NCBI RefSeq assembly: GCF_902498785.1
Contig: NZ_LR701493.1
Coordinates: 107,359 to 171,358, forward strand
Direction of reading: 5' to 3'
Origin: Sphingomonas sp. EC-HK361
GTDB taxonomy: Bacteria > Pseudomonadota > Alphaproteobacteria > Sphingomonadales > Sphingomonadaceae
DNA: 64,000 nt
The position numbers and the translations under genes are program-made. This document shows, in pieces, positions 15,337 to 25,106 of this stretch. The notes beneath the pieces were generated by a model. That model ran no database searches. It was not told where the DNA came from and worked only from the letters and a program-made list of their open reading frames with translations. The stretch's first letter is position 1; each line of letters begins with the position of its first letter.

Positions 15337-16890
15337 CTAATCCCTCCCGCTTTCGGCGTCGAGGGAGGACAGGAACTCGGCCGCTCGGCCACGCACCGCT
15401 TCGCGGTCGCCCGCATCCATTCGCTGCCAGTTGCGATAGGGCATGGCGAGGCGCGGGTTGCGCGCCAGCTTCGCCTCGTTGCGCGCGAGAAAGTCCCAGT
15501 AGAGCGCGTTGAACGGGCAGGCATCCTCGCCCACCCGCGCCTTCACGTCATAGCGGCACTGCCCGCAATAATCCGACATGCGGTTGATATAGGCGCCGGA
15601 CGCCGCATAGGGCTTCGACCCCAGCAACCCGCCATCGGCGAACTGGCTCATGCCGAGCGTGTTGGGCAACTCCACCCATTCATAGGCATCGGCATAGACC
15701 TCAAGATACCATTCATGCACCTGTTTCGGGTCTGCGCCGATGAGCAGCGCGAAGTTCCCGGTCACCATCAGTCGCTGGATGTGATGGGCATAGGCATGGG
15801 TCAGCGTCTGCCCGATCGCGTCTGCCAGGCAACGCATGTCGGTGTCGCCGGTCCAGTAGAAGCCGGGCAGATCGCGCGTCGCGTTCAGGAAATTGCGATC
15901 GACATAGTCCGGCCCCTCGCGCCAGTAGATGCCGCGGACATATTCGCGCCACCCGATGATCTGGCGGATGAAGCCTTCCGCCGCGTTGATCGGCACCTTT
16001 CCCTTATCGTGTGCGGCCGCGACCTTGCGACAGAGGTCGAGCGGATCGAGCAGCCCGACATTGATGTAGGGGGAAAGGACGGCATGCCAGAGGAACGGCT
16101 CCCCGGTCAGCATCGCGTCCTGATAGTCGCCGAACCGGGCGAAGGCATGGGTGAGGAAATGCCGCTGCTGCTTCAGAGCATCGGCGCGCGTCACCGCGAA
16201 GTCGAAGCCGTCGAGCGTGCCCGGATGGTCGCCGAAACGTCTCGCGACGAGCGCGAGAACGTCGCGAGTCATATCGTCCGGCGCAAAGGATAGCGGGCGC
16301 GGCATAAGGAGATCGGCCTGCGCCGGCTTGCGGTTCTCGGCATCGAAGTTCCACCGCCCGCCGACGGGTTCGTCGCCGTCCATCAGCAGCCCGGTCTTGC
16401 GGCGCATCTCGCGGTAGAAATATTCCATCCTGAGCGCCTTGCGACCCTCCGCCCACGCCTCGAACTCGGCATGGCTCGCGATGAAGCGGGTGTCGGGGGC
16501 GATCGTCACCGGGGTGCCGAACAGCGTCTCCCAGCTTTCGATCGCGGCGCGCACCCGCCATTCGCCGGGTTCGGTGACGACGATCCGATCCGGCGCGTGC
16601 CGTTCGACCGCGCGGGCGACCTCCCCGGTAAAACTGCCGCTATTGTCGGGGCCGTCGAGCGCGACGTAATCGACCGTCCATCCCGCGTCGCGCAGCGCCG
16701 CTGCGTGGTGGCGCATCGCGGATAGGATGAAGGCGATCTTCTTCTTGTGGTGGCGGACATAGGTCGTCTCCTCCGCCACCTCCATCATCAGGATCGTCGT
16801 GGAATCCGGGGAGGCCTTCGCCAGCGACCAAAGGTCGAGCGACAATTGATCGCCGAGCACCGGGATCAGCGTTCTTTGCTTTGCCGTCAC
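15337..16890 (-). CDS. Iron-sulfur bacterial (6-4) photolyase / cryptochrome (FeS-BCP class)
   Basis: It probably repairs UV-induced (6-4) photoproducts using FAD and blue light. The 517-residue protein matches the PhrB/CryB class: N-terminal antenna domain beginning [14 protein letters not shown], then the FAD domain with [35 protein letters not shown] and [14 protein letters not shown]. Cysteines for the [4Fe-4S] cluster are in [17 protein letters not shown] and EDACPFN, matching the four ligands known for Agrobacterium PhrB. The start is GTG 16890. It is divergent from queF (20 bp between starts) and heads an operon with sseA and metC. Confidence 0.93.
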   Translation of the reverse strand: MTAKQRTLIPVLGDQLSLDLWSLAKASPDSTTILMMEVAEETTYVRHHKKKIAFILSAMRHHAAALRDAGWTVDYVALDGPDNSGSFTGEVARAVERHAPDRIVVTEPGEWRVRAAIESWETLFGTPVTIAPDTRFIASHAEFEAWAEGRKALRMEYFYREMRRKTGLLMDGDEPVGGRWNFDAENRKPAQADLLMPRPLSFAPDDMTRDVLALVARRFGDHPGTLDGFDFAVTRADALKQQRHFLTHAFARFGDYQDAMLTGEPFLWHAVLSPYINVGLLDPLDLCRKVAAAHDKGKVPINAAEGFIRQIIGWREYVRGIYWREGPDYVDRNFLNATRDLPGFYWTGDTDMRCLADAIGQTLTHAYAHHIQRLMVTGNFALLIGADPKQVHEWYLEVYADAYEWVELPNTLGMSQFADGGLLGSKPYAASGAYINRMSDYCGQCRYDVKARVGEDACPFNALYWDFLARNEAKLARNPRLAMPYRNWQRMDAGDREAVRGRAAEFLSSLDAESGRD

Positions 16891-16910
16891 CGCGCCCTAC
16901 ATCCCCGCGC

Positions 16911-17372
16911 ATGAACCCGTCCGACCTTCAGCCGAAGCATCTCGGCCAGACCAGCAGCCTCCCCGCATCGCCAGAAGCCGCGATACTCGATTACGTTCCG
17001 AACCCGAGGGTCGGGCGCACCTATCTCGTTCGCTTTGCGGTGCCCGAGTTTACATCGCTCTGCCCGGTGACCGGTCAGCCCGACTTCGCGCATCTCGTCA
17101 TCGATTATGTGCCGGGCGATACCATCGTCGAGTCGAAGTCGCTGAAGCTGTTCCTCGGCGCCTTTCGCAACCATGCCGCCTTTCACGAGGATTGCACGGT
17201 CGGAATAGGAGAACGGCTCGTCGCGGAGATGGCGCCGCAGTGGCTGCGCATCGGTGGCTATTGGTATCCCCGCGGTGGTATTCCCATCGACATATTCTGG
17301 CAGTCGGGTGCGCCACCCGCAGACCTGTGGCTGCCGGATCAGGGCGTGGCGAGTTACCGCGGCCGGGGCTGA
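16911..17372 (+). CDS. queF: NADPH-dependent 7-cyano-7-deazaguanine reductase
   Basis: QueF reduces preQ0 to preQ1 in queuosine biosynthesis. The 153-residue protein is the short, unimodular type. Hallmarks are the catalytic cysteine in [39 protein letters not shown] (substrate-binding Glu and His) and [14 protein letters not shown] near the end. ATG 16911 begins the conserved N-terminus; ten upstream in-frame residues are not family-like. It shares a 20-bp divergent promoter region with the photolyase gene. No other que genes are in the window. Confidence 0.95.
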   Translation: MNPSDLQPKHLGQTSSLPASPEAAILDYVPNPRVGRTYLVRFAVPEFTSLCPVTGQPDFAHLVIDYVPGDTIVESKSLKLFLGAFRNHAAFHEDCTVGIGERLVAEMAPQWLRIGGYWYPRGGIPIDIFWQSGAPPADLWLPDQGVASYRGRG

Positions 17373-17499
17373 AAAATTGATGAAGATCATGCGCTTTCAG
17401 CGCTTCTGCAGTGCAGCATAAACGCAACCAAAGTCCGTGTCGCCCGTTTGGCAATCGAACCCTCGCCCTGCGCGCGGGACAGCGACAAAAGGCACGAGG

Positions 17500-19767
17500 A
17501 TGACGACGTTCGAGTCTGGACGGAAAATCGGGCGCATCGCGCTCATCGGAAACTTCCTGCCGCGCAAATGCGGTCTGGCGACTTACACCACCGATACCTA
17601 TCAGGCCTTGCGCGCGCGTTTTCCGGACATGGCCGTCGACGTCTATGCGATGGACGACCATCCGGGGCGTTACGACTATCCGCCAGCCGTCGTGTCGGCG
17701 ATCCCCCAGCAGGAACGCGCCGCCTACATCGCCGCGGCCCGTCAGATCGAAGCGAGTGGCGCGGAAGCGATCTGGCTCCAGCACGAATACGGGATATTCG
17801 GCGGATCGGCGGGCGAGCATATCCTCGCATTGCTCGACCGGACGTCGCTGCCGCTGATCGTCACGCTGCACACCATCCTCGAAAAGCCGAGTGCCGAAGA
17901 GCGTGCGGTCATGGAAGGGCTGCTTCGGCGCGCCGCGCGGGTCGTCGTGATGGCGGAGCGCGGGCGCGAAATCCTCCAGCGGGTCTATGGTGCGAATGCG
18001 AAATCGGTGGTGATGATCCCGCACGGCGTGCCGGACCGGGAACTCGCTGATCCGGACACCCTCAAACCGCGTTTCGGCTGGTCGGGGCGCAAGGTCATCC
18101 TGACCTTCGGCCTTCTGGCACCGGGCAAGGGGATCGAAACGCTGATCGATGCCATGCCCGCCGTGGTCGAACAGAATCCCGACGCGATGTATGTCGTGCT
18201 CGGCGCGACGCACCCCAATCTGGTGGCGCATGAGGGGGAGAAATATCGCAACGGCCTGAAGGCACAGGCCGCGGCGCTTGGCGTGGCGGACAATGTCTCG
18301 TTCATCGATGCGTTCGTCGATTATGAGGATTTGCTCGACTATCTGCAGGCGGCGGACATCTACGCCACGCCTTATCTCAACCCGGCGCAGATCACCTCCG
18401 GTACGCTCAGCTACGCGGTGGGCGTCGGCAAGCCGGTAATTTCCACGCCCTATGTCCACGCCACCGAGATTCTGGCCGACGGTCACGGCGTGCTCGTCGA
18501 TTTCCGCGACAGCGCGGCCTTCGCGCGCGAGATCAACACGCTGCTCGGCAACGCGCGCAATCGCCAGCGCTTGTCGGAGCGTGCCTATGCTCGCGGCCGG
18601 ACGATGATCTGGCCCAAACTGGTTGAAACAGCGATGACCGAAATCGAACAGATCGTCGCCGCGCGCCCGCAGCGCCTCGCGAAGCCGGCCAAGCCATCGA
18701 CGCTTGCTCCTGATCTGAGTGCTGTCGTCCGGATGAGCGACTCCACCGGCATGTTCCAGCACGCGATCTTCTCGATCCCCGATCGTCGCCACGGCTATTG
18801 TATCGATGACAACGCGCGTGCGCTGATGCTGATGACGGCGATGCCCGATCTCGATGACGAGACGCGGGATCGCTGGACGACGACCTACGCGTCGTTCGTC
18901 CAATATGCCTGGAACCCGGACAAAAGGCGGTTCCGGAACTTCATGAATTTCGACCGGACCTGGTGCGAGGACGAGGGGTCGGAAGATTCGAACGGTCGAA
19001 CGCTGTGGTCGCTCGGCGTCACCGCGCGCGATGCGCAGGCGCGCAAGCACCGCGATTGGGCGACGGCCATGTTCGACACGACCGCGAGCATCGCGTTCGA
19101 CATTCAAAGCCCGCGCGCGCAGGCGTTCGCGATGCTCGGCGCCGCCGCGATGCTGGAAGCCTCGCCCGGGCACCAGCTGGCGAAATCGATCCTGGAGCGT
19201 TTCCCCGATCAGCATCTCGCGCTCCTTGATGAGGCGCGCCGCCCGGAATGGCAGTGGTTCGAGATCGTGCTGGCCTATGACAATGCGCGCCTGCCCGAGG
19301 CGATGCTGCGCGCTGGCACGGCACTCGGACGCGCTGACCTCGTCGCGTGCGGGCTCAAGACGCTCGACTGGATCATCGGCAAGCAGACCTCGCCCGATGG
19401 CCGTTTCCGCGCCATCGGCAGCGAGAGCTTCGGCCGCGCCTATGCCGAGCCGCTGCCATTCGATCAGCAGCCGCTCGAGGCGCAAGCGTCGATCGACGCC
19501 TGTCGCGCGGCGTTTGACGCGACCGGCGACCGGCGGTGGTTCGACGAGGCGGAGCGCGCCTATCACTGGTTCCTCGGCGTGAACGACCTCGATCTGCCGC
19601 TCGCCACCGCGCAGGACGGCGGCTGTTTCGACGGGTTGATGCCGCACGGCCTGAACCGCAATCAGGGCGCTGAGTCGATTATCGCGCTCCAATTGGCGTC
19701 CTGCGGCATTTCTGCCCTTTCAAAGCAGGTCGAAAGCATGGCAGGCCCCGCCCGGGTCGTCGCATAG
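17500..19767 (+). CDS. GT4-family glycosyltransferase with C-terminal helical domain
   Basis: From ATG 17500, preceded by GGCACGAGG, the protein is 755 residues. The N-terminal half (about 1-390) is a GT-B glycosyltransferase: IALIGNFLPRKCGLATYT, LHTILEKPS, IPHGVPD, LTFGLLAPGKGIETLIDA and GVGKPVISTPYVHA. The C-terminal half (about 400-755) has repeated helical motifs (HGYCIDDNARALMLM, WFEIVLAYDNARLPEAML, ASIDACRAAF) like the alpha/alpha toroid of glycan-processing enzymes. It lies 55 bp before a GH130 phosphorylase gene. The fusion and partnership suggest building or turning over a mannose- or glucose-containing glycan, but donor and acceptor are unknown. Confidence 0.85.
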   Translation: MTTFESGRKIGRIALIGNFLPRKCGLATYTTDTYQALRARFPDMAVDVYAMDDHPGRYDYPPAVVSAIPQQERAAYIAAARQIEASGAEAIWLQHEYGIFGGSAGEHILALLDRTSLPLIVTLHTILEKPSAEERAVMEGLLRRAARVVVMAERGREILQRVYGANAKSVVMIPHGVPDRELADPDTLKPRFGWSGRKVILTFGLLAPGKGIETLIDAMPAVVEQNPDAMYVVLGATHPNLVAHEGEKYRNGLKAQAAALGVADNVSFIDAFVDYEDLLDYLQAADIYATPYLNPAQITSGTLSYAVGVGKPVISTPYVHATEILADGHGVLVDFRDSAAFAREINTLLGNARNRQRLSERAYARGRTMIWPKLVETAMTEIEQIVAARPQRLAKPAKPSTLAPDLSAVVRMSDSTGMFQHAIFSIPDRRHGYCIDDNARALMLMTAMPDLDDETRDRWTTTYASFVQYAWNPDKRRFRNFMNFDRTWCEDEGSEDSNGRTLWSLGVTARDAQARKHRDWATAMFDTTASIAFDIQSPRAQAFAMLGAAAMLEASPGHQLAKSILERFPDQHLALLDEARRPEWQWFEIVLAYDNARLPEAMLRAGTALGRADLVACGLKTLDWIIGKQTSPDGRFRAIGSESFGRAYAEPLPFDQQPLEAQASIDACRAAFDATGDRRWFDEAERAYHWFLGVNDLDLPLATAQDGGCFDGLMPHGLNRNQGAESIIALQLASCGISALSKQVESMAGPARVVA

Positions 19768-19822
19768 CAGCAAGGCTACGCGGCGGCGCGTATGGAAAAC
19801 GGGTACGCGAGGCACGCCGGTC

Positions 19823-21103
19823 TTGGAGCTTTTCAATCATTCGTTGCGGTTGCACGCCGATCCCTCGCGAGTCGTCGTCCGGCCGTTCCATCTCGCGTGG
19901 CAGGCCAATGGTCACGGGGTCAGCCGGTCGGAGCGGATCATCCGCGAGGTGCTCGACCTTAGCCCGGCCGAGGCGCATGCGCAGCTCGAGGTAGTGCTGA
20001 AGGACTTCGAGGCACGCCACTGGCAGACCCGCCGCGTGTTCATGACCCGCTATGACGAGATCGAGGCGAAGCACGGCCTCGACGGCGCCAACATCTCGGA
20101 CGAGAAGCGCCAGCTGATCGGCGCCTATTTCTGTCACGAGTACAGCTACGCCGCCGCCGCGCTGATGAACCCCAGCGCCGTGGCGCATTTCGACCAGTCG
20201 GGCATGCCGCACGGATCGCAGCGCATCCTGATGTCGCTGCGCGCGGTGGGCGAGGGGCATATCTCGTCGGTTGCGTTTCGCGAAGGCATCATCACCGAGG
20301 ACAACGAGCTGAAGCTCGCGCCCGAGCCGCCGTTCGCGACCGCGACCGATATGCTGGGCAGCGAAGAGGACGAGGCGCCGACCGGCCCCGTCACCGTCCA
20401 CCGCCACCGCGATTCGACTCTGTCGGGCACGGTGATCTTCCCGATCACGGCGGCGCAGTCGAAGGGGCTGGAGGATCTGCGTCTCGTCCAGTTCCGGCAT
20501 GACGACGGCAGCATGGAGTGGCTCGGCACCTACACCGCCTATAACGGCTCGACGATCCAGTCGGAGCTCTTGCGCACGCGCGATTTCCGGGCGTTCGATC
20601 TCGTTCCCATGACGGGGACGGCGGCGCGCAACAAGGGCATTGCTCTGTTTCCGCGCAAGGTCGGCGGCGAGTATCTGGCGATCGGGCGGCAGGACGGAGA
20701 GAACCTCTATCTGCTGCGCACCGATGATCTGACCCATTGGGACGACGGCGACCTGATCCTGACGCCGGAACAGCCCTGGGAGTTCGTCCAGATCGGCAAT
20801 TGCGGCCCGCCGATCGAGATCGACGAGGGCTGGCTGCTGCTGACCCACGGTGTCGGCGCGATGCGCAAATATTCGATCGGGGCCGCGTTGCTCGATAAGC
20901 GCGATCCGTCGAAGGTCATCGGGCGGACGCAGCAGCCGATCCTGGCCGCGAAGGATCAGGACCGCGAGGGCTATGTTCCCAACGTCGTCTACACCTGCGG
21001 CGCGATGCGGCACGGCGACAAGCTGTTCATGCCGTATGGCATCGCCGACAGCTCGGTCGGCTTCGCCTTTGTCGAGATCAAGGAACTGCTGGCAGCGATG
21101 TGA
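19823..21103 (+). CDS. GH130-family glycoside phosphorylase / hydrolase
   Basis: A 426-residue protein with the five-bladed propeller features of GH130 mannoside phosphorylases: VVVRPFHLAWQANG at the start, HFDQSGMPHGSQRILMSLRAVGEGHISS in the middle, RNKGIALFPRKVGGEYLAIGRQDGEN, and NCGPPIEIDEGWLLLTHGVG. GH130 enzymes generally phosphorolyse or hydrolyse beta-mannosides. The only plausible start is TTG 19823, with GAGG about 12 nt upstream. It follows the GT4 gene closely, so the two form a pair that could make and recycle the same glycan. The 3' end overlaps the convergent OPT gene by 26 bp. Confidence 0.88.
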   Translation: MELFNHSLRLHADPSRVVVRPFHLAWQANGHGVSRSERIIREVLDLSPAEAHAQLEVVLKDFEARHWQTRRVFMTRYDEIEAKHGLDGANISDEKRQLIGAYFCHEYSYAAAALMNPSAVAHFDQSGMPHGSQRILMSLRAVGEGHISSVAFREGIITEDNELKLAPEPPFATATDMLGSEEDEAPTGPVTVHRHRDSTLSGTVIFPITAAQSKGLEDLRLVQFRHDDGSMEWLGTYTAYNGSTIQSELLRTRDFRAFDLVPMTGTAARNKGIALFPRKVGGEYLAIGRQDGENLYLLRTDDLTHWDDGDLILTPEQPWEFVQIGNCGPPIEIDEGWLLLTHGVGAMRKYSIGAALLDKRDPSKVIGRTQQPILAAKDQDREGYVPNVVYTCGAMRHGDKLFMPYGIADSSVGFAFVEIKELLAAM

Positions 21104-23057
21104 CCGCGCGGCGGGTGGTGGCGTAGAGCCACCAGACCGCTGCAAGGAACAGGACCGTCCCGCCGATCAGCGCCGGGCCGGCGAAGCCAGCATCGACGAT
21201 CGCGATCGGCGAATCGCTGCCTGATGCCGCCACGATCCCCGCAAAGGCGACGCCCCACAGGCTCTCGCCCACGATCATGCCGGTCGCGGTCAGCACGCCG
21301 AGGCGGTGCGCGAAGTCGGGGTTCGCGGTCTTGCCTGCCCAGCGATCGTAGAACCAGCCGACCACCGATCCGATCGTGACCGGCAGAATGACCGCCATCG
21401 GCAGGTAGATGCCGATGCCGACCGCGAGCGGCGGCAGGCGCAGCTTGCCCGCACGGCCAAGCACTTCGTCGAGCAGGATGAAGCCGACACCGGCGGCGGC
21501 GCCATAGGCCAGCATCGGCCAGTTGAGGCTCCCGCCCAGCACGCCCGTCGCAAGCGCGGAGATCAATCCCGCCTGCGGGGCGGCGAGCGCGTTTGGGCCG
21601 GCGCCCGGCGCGCCCGCGAACCCGAAGGCGGTGTTGAGCAGGTCGAGCACCGGCGGCACGACGAGCGAGCCGAAGACCACGCCGATGATAAGCGCGACCT
21701 GCTGCTTCCACGGCGTCGCGCCGACGAGCTGCCCGGTCTTCAGATCCTGGAGGTTGTCGTTCGAGATGGTCGCCACGCCGAAGACGATGCCGGTGACGAT
21801 CAGCGCATAGGCGACCATCGCCTGCGTCGTGCCCGCGGCGTTCTCGCGCCCGAACAGCCCGGCGAGCATCAGCGACGCGGCGAGGACGGAGAGAATGCCG
21901 ATCGCGGAGACGGGCGAGTTGGATGCGCCGATGAGCCCCGCCATATAGCCGCATACCGCGGCGATCATCAGCCCGATGACGATGACGAAGATCAGCGACC
22001 CCGCGATGAGCAACGCCGCCGACCCCGCAAGCGGACCGCCGGACAGCACGCTCCACAGCAGCCAGGCGATCGGCAGCAGAATCGCCAGCGAGCCGCCGAA
22101 GACGATGCCGATCGGCAGGTCGCGTTCCTCCAGCGCCAGCGTCTCGCCGGCGTCGCGCGCGCGCGCGGCTGCCATCGCGGAGGTGACGCCGCCGACGACC
22201 GGCCGCGCGATCTTGATAAGCGTCCACACCGCCGCGACGCCGATGACGCCCGCGCCGAAGAAGCGCACGTCGCGGCTGAACACCGCGCCCGCCCAGGCTT
22301 CCGCGCCGCCCGGCATCGGGCTCGCCGCGGTCAGGATCGGCAGGAGAATCCACCAGCCGGTGACGAGCCCGAGGAGCTGCGCCAGCCCGACCGACAGGCC
22401 GACGAGGTGCCCGACGCCAAAGAGCGCGAAGGAGAGCCCGCCCGAAATGCCGGTGGCGCCGGCGCCCGCGCGGAACCACACCGCTGCCTCCGCCGCCGCG
22501 ACCTTCATCTGGGTGAGGACGGCGAACCCGGCGGAAACGATGCTGCCACGGACGAGCACCGCGAGACCACGGCGGCTTTCCTCCGCGCCTTCCGCGGTCG
22601 TGGAGCCCACGCGCAAGACCTCGGCTGCGGCGCGGCCTTCGGGGTAGGGCAGGTCGGTATCGACGACGAGCGCGCGTCGCAGCGGGACCGAGAACATCAC
22701 GCCAAGGATGCCGCCCGTCGCGGTGATCGCGGCGGTGGTGATGTACGGAAAGCCGGTCCACCAGCCGATCATCACGAGGCCGGGCAACACGAAGATGATC
22801 GCCGCCAGCGTCCCCGCCGCGCTCGCGATCGTCTGGACGATGTTGTTTTCCAGGATCGTCGAATCCTTGAACGCGCGCAGGATCGCCATCGATATGACCG
22901 CGGCGGGGATAGATGTCGCAAAGGTCAGCCCCACCTTCAGCCCGAGATAGACGTTCGCCGCGGTGAACAGGATCGTGATGAGCCCGCCGAGCAGGATGCC
23001 GCGCAGCGTCAGTTCGGCGACCCCGGTGGTGCGCGGAGCGGAGGTAGCGGCGGTCAT
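21078..23057 (-). CDS. OPT-family oligopeptide transporter
   Basis: A 659-residue polytopic membrane protein with about 14-16 hydrophobic segments. Family blocks include TLRGILLGGLITILFTAANVYLGLKVG near the N-terminus, GWWTGFPYITTAAITATGG, LPYPEGRAAAEVL, the loop SNDNLQDLKTGQLVGATPWKQQ, and LAVGIGIYLP. These match the bacterial oligopeptide transporter (OPT/YSL) family, which imports small peptides or metal chelates by proton symport. ATG 23057 starts just before the first membrane segment; about 70 upstream in-frame residues are non-homologous. It converges on the GH130 gene and diverges from hrcA. Substrate unknown. Confidence 0.92.
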   Translation of the reverse strand: MTAATSAPRTTGVAELTLRGILLGGLITILFTAANVYLGLKVGLTFATSIPAAVISMAILRAFKDSTILENNIVQTIASAAGTLAAIIFVLPGLVMIGWWTGFPYITTAAITATGGILGVMFSVPLRRALVVDTDLPYPEGRAAAEVLRVGSTTAEGAEESRRGLAVLVRGSIVSAGFAVLTQMKVAAAEAAVWFRAGAGATGISGGLSFALFGVGHLVGLSVGLAQLLGLVTGWWILLPILTAASPMPGGAEAWAGAVFSRDVRFFGAGVIGVAAVWTLIKIARPVVGGVTSAMAAARARDAGETLALEERDLPIGIVFGGSLAILLPIAWLLWSVLSGGPLAGSAALLIAGSLIFVIVIGLMIAAVCGYMAGLIGASNSPVSAIGILSVLAASLMLAGLFGRENAAGTTQAMVAYALIVTGIVFGVATISNDNLQDLKTGQLVGATPWKQQVALIIGVVFGSLVVPPVLDLLNTAFGFAGAPGAGPNALAAPQAGLISALATGVLGGSLNWPMLAYGAAAGVGFILLDEVLGRAGKLRLPPLAVGIGIYLPMAVILPVTIGSVVGWFYDRWAGKTANPDFAHRLGVLTATGMIVGESLWGVAFAGIVAASGSDSPIAIVDAGFAGPALIGGTVLFLAAVWWLYATTRRAVTSLPAVP

Positions 23058-23248
23058 GCGCCAGCCGCCCCGCGGGTGGCGAAACAGGGCGGTAGGTCGC
23101 GCATGGCGGCAGGCTTGAAGATCGACATGCGACAAGCGTGGCAGAAAGCGGCGGTCGAGGACAAGGATTTTACCCGAACGCGGCTGGGCACCGCGGCGAA
23201 GCGAAACGATCCGTTGCCGCGGCCTGCACCGCATCCTAGATCGAGGGC

Positions 23249-24292
23249 ATGAGCCACGCGCCCCCAATCGCCGAGATGAGCGACCGCGCGCGCGACATCT
23301 TCCGCCGGGTCGTCGATGGCTATCTGCTCAGCGGCGTGCCGGTGGGGTCGAAGACGCTGGCGCAGGGCGGGCTGAACCTCTCGCCCGCCTCGATCCGCAT
23401 GGTGTTGCAGGAACTCGAGGAGCGCGGGCTGCTGTCCGCGCCGCACACCTCGGCGGGGCGGATGCCGACCGATCTGGGCCTCAGGCTTTTCGTCGATGGC
23501 ATGATGCAGGCGCACGAGCCGTCCCCGCAGGAGCGCGCGGAGATCGAGGCGCGGGCGCGCGGCGGCGGCCCCGTCGAGGATGCGATCGCGGCGACGACGG
23601 CGGCGCTGTCCGGCCTTTCCGCCTGCGCCGGCCTCGTCATGGTGCCAAAGCGCGAGCAGGTGCTGCGCTCGATCGGGTTCGTCTCGCTTTCTCAGGGGCA
23701 GGCGCTCGCCGTGCTCGTGAGCGAAGACGGATCGGTCGAGAACCGGGTCGTCGATCTGCCGCGGGGCATGGGGCCGTCGACCCTGGTCGAGGCGGGCAAC
23801 TACATGACCGCGGCGCTGGCCGGGCTGACCCTGGCGCAGGCGCGCGTGCGCGTCGAAACCGAGCTTACGGAAGGACTCGCGGCGGTCGATGAAGCGGCGC
23901 GCGCCTTGATCGAGCGCGGCCTCGCGGTGTGGAGCGAGGATGGCGAGCGGCGACCGGTGCTGATCGTGCGCGGGCAGGGGCGGCTGCTCGACGATGCGGC
24001 GACGGCCGATCTGGAGCGGGTGCGCGATCTGCTCGACGATCTCGACGGCAAGCAGGAGATCGCGGCGCTGCTCGATTCGGCGCGCGCGGGCGATGCGACA
24101 CGGATTTTCATCGGCGCGGAGACGAAATTGTTCGCGCTGTCTGGATCGTCGGTCATCGCCCGACCGTTTCGCGGTGGCGACGGGCGCGTCGTCGGCGTCG
24201 TCGGCGTGATCGGCCCCACCCGCTTGAACTACGCGCGGGTGGTGCCAATAGTGGACTTCACGGCCGCGACGCTCGCCCGGCTCATGGGTTGA
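23249..24292 (+). CDS. hrcA: Heat-inducible transcription repressor HrcA
   Basis: HrcA represses groE and dnaK-type operons at CIRCE operators and is kept active by GroEL. The 347-residue protein has an N-terminal winged helix (RARDIFRRVVDGYLLSGVPVG, SPASIRMVLQELEERGLLSAPHTSAGRMPTD), a GAF-like middle and the C-terminal RPFRGGDGRVVGVVGVIGPTRLNYARVVP. ATG 23249 is used; only short leader DNA separates it from the divergent OPT gene. grpE follows 44 bp downstream, the common hrcA-grpE arrangement. I see no CIRCE inverted repeat in front of either gene. Confidence 0.95.
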   Translation: MSHAPPIAEMSDRARDIFRRVVDGYLLSGVPVGSKTLAQGGLNLSPASIRMVLQELEERGLLSAPHTSAGRMPTDLGLRLFVDGMMQAHEPSPQERAEIEARARGGGPVEDAIAATTAALSGLSACAGLVMVPKREQVLRSIGFVSLSQGQALAVLVSEDGSVENRVVDLPRGMGPSTLVEAGNYMTAALAGLTLAQARVRVETELTEGLAAVDEAARALIERGLAVWSEDGERRPVLIVRGQGRLLDDAATADLERVRDLLDDLDGKQEIAALLDSARAGDATRIFIGAETKLFALSGSSVIARPFRGGDGRVVGVVGVIGPTRLNYARVVPIVDFTAATLARLMG

Positions 24293-24336
24293 GCGTCGCG
24301 CAACATTTACGACAGAATTTCAGAACTGGGATGTGC

Positions 24337-24885
24337 ATGACCGAGACCAACGACCCCACCGACCTGCGCGAGGAAACCGCGGACGCCGCACCCGAAGTCG
24401 CCGAGCACGACGCATCGGCGGAGCGGATCGCGGAGCTGGAGGCGCAGCTTGCCGAGGCCAAGCAGGGCACGCTCTACGCGCAGGCCGAAGTGCAGAATGT
24501 GCGCCGCCGCGCGGAAAAGGATGCCGCGGACGCGCGCACCTATGCCGCGACCAGCTTCGCGCGCGACGTGCTGTCGGTGGCCGACAATCTCGAGCGCGGG
24601 CTCGCCGCGATTCCCGACGATCTGCGCGCTGACGAGAAGATGAAGGGCCTCGTCACCGGCTTGGAGGCGACCGGCCGCGAGATCCAGAACGTGTTCCAGC
24701 GCCACGGCATCACCCGCATCGCCGCGATGGGCGAGACGCTCGACCCCAATCGCCACCAGGCGATGATGGAGATGCCGAGCGACGCGGCACCGGGCACGAT
24801 CGTGCAAGAAATGCAGTCGGGCTGGATGATCAAGGACCGCCTGCTGCGCCCTGCGCTCGTGGCGGTCGCGAAGAAGGCGGATTGA
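24337..24885 (+). CDS. grpE: Nucleotide exchange factor GrpE
   Basis: GrpE releases ADP from DnaK during heat-shock refolding. From ATG 24337 it has 182 residues: an acidic disordered N-terminus, a long coiled coil (AERIAELEAQLAEAKQGTLYAQAEVQNVRRR, about 31-60) and the C-terminal beta domain with FARDVLSVADNLERGLAAI, NVFQRHGITRIAAMGE and NRHQAMMEMP. An ATG two codons earlier (24331) is possible, but the GGGATG-like ribosome-binding site is better spaced for 24337. It is downstream of hrcA; dnaK is not in the window. Confidence 0.95.
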   Translation: MTETNDPTDLREETADAAPEVAEHDASAERIAELEAQLAEAKQGTLYAQAEVQNVRRRAEKDAADARTYAATSFARDVLSVADNLERGLAAIPDDLRADEKMKGLVTGLEATGREIQNVFQRHGITRIAAMGETLDPNRHQAMMEMPSDAAPGTIVQEMQSGWMIKDRLLRPALVAVAKKAD

Positions 24886-24887
24886 CG

Positions 24888-25106
24888 ATGCCGACGCACG
24901 ATCTCGGGCCACGACGATCGCCGGCCGGGAGCGTGCGACGCGAACGTCGCGAGGCGCTGCTCGCGCGGATTGCCGAGCAAGCCCAGTCGCGCAAGCGCAA
25001 GCGCCCGGGCAAGGACGGCGCGGGCGGCTATCCCGTGCCGGTCGAGCCGAACCGCCCGAACAACCTCACCGGCGGCGCCGCCGCCGCGCTGGAGTTCGAT
25101 GACTGA
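24888..25106 (+). CDS. Small basic hypothetical protein downstream of grpE
   Basis: A 72-residue protein two nucleotides after the grpE stop, so probably co-transcribed. The N-terminal half is strongly basic and helical (VRRERREALLARIAEQAQSRKRKRPG); the C-terminal half is a short non-helical tail (GYPVPVEPNRPNNLTGGAAAALEFDD, split here only by description of its parts). No domain is recognised. Its composition is compatible with nucleic-acid or chaperone binding, but that is a guess. The tight spacing and codon use like its neighbours argue that it is a real gene. Confidence 0.6.
   Translation: MPTHDLGPRRSPAGSVRRERREALLARIAEQAQSRKRKRPGKDGAGGYPVPVEPNRPNNLTGGAAAALEFDD

Noticed and set aside
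23058-23248. CIRCE operator or heat-shock promoter before hrcA
   Set aside because: No GCACTC-N9-GAGTGC dyad is present between the OPT gene and hrcA or between hrcA and grpE.
21306-23252. 648-codon open frame antisense to the OPT transporter
   Set aside because: The opposite frame encodes a polytopic membrane protein with family motifs; this one is a charged antisense artefact.
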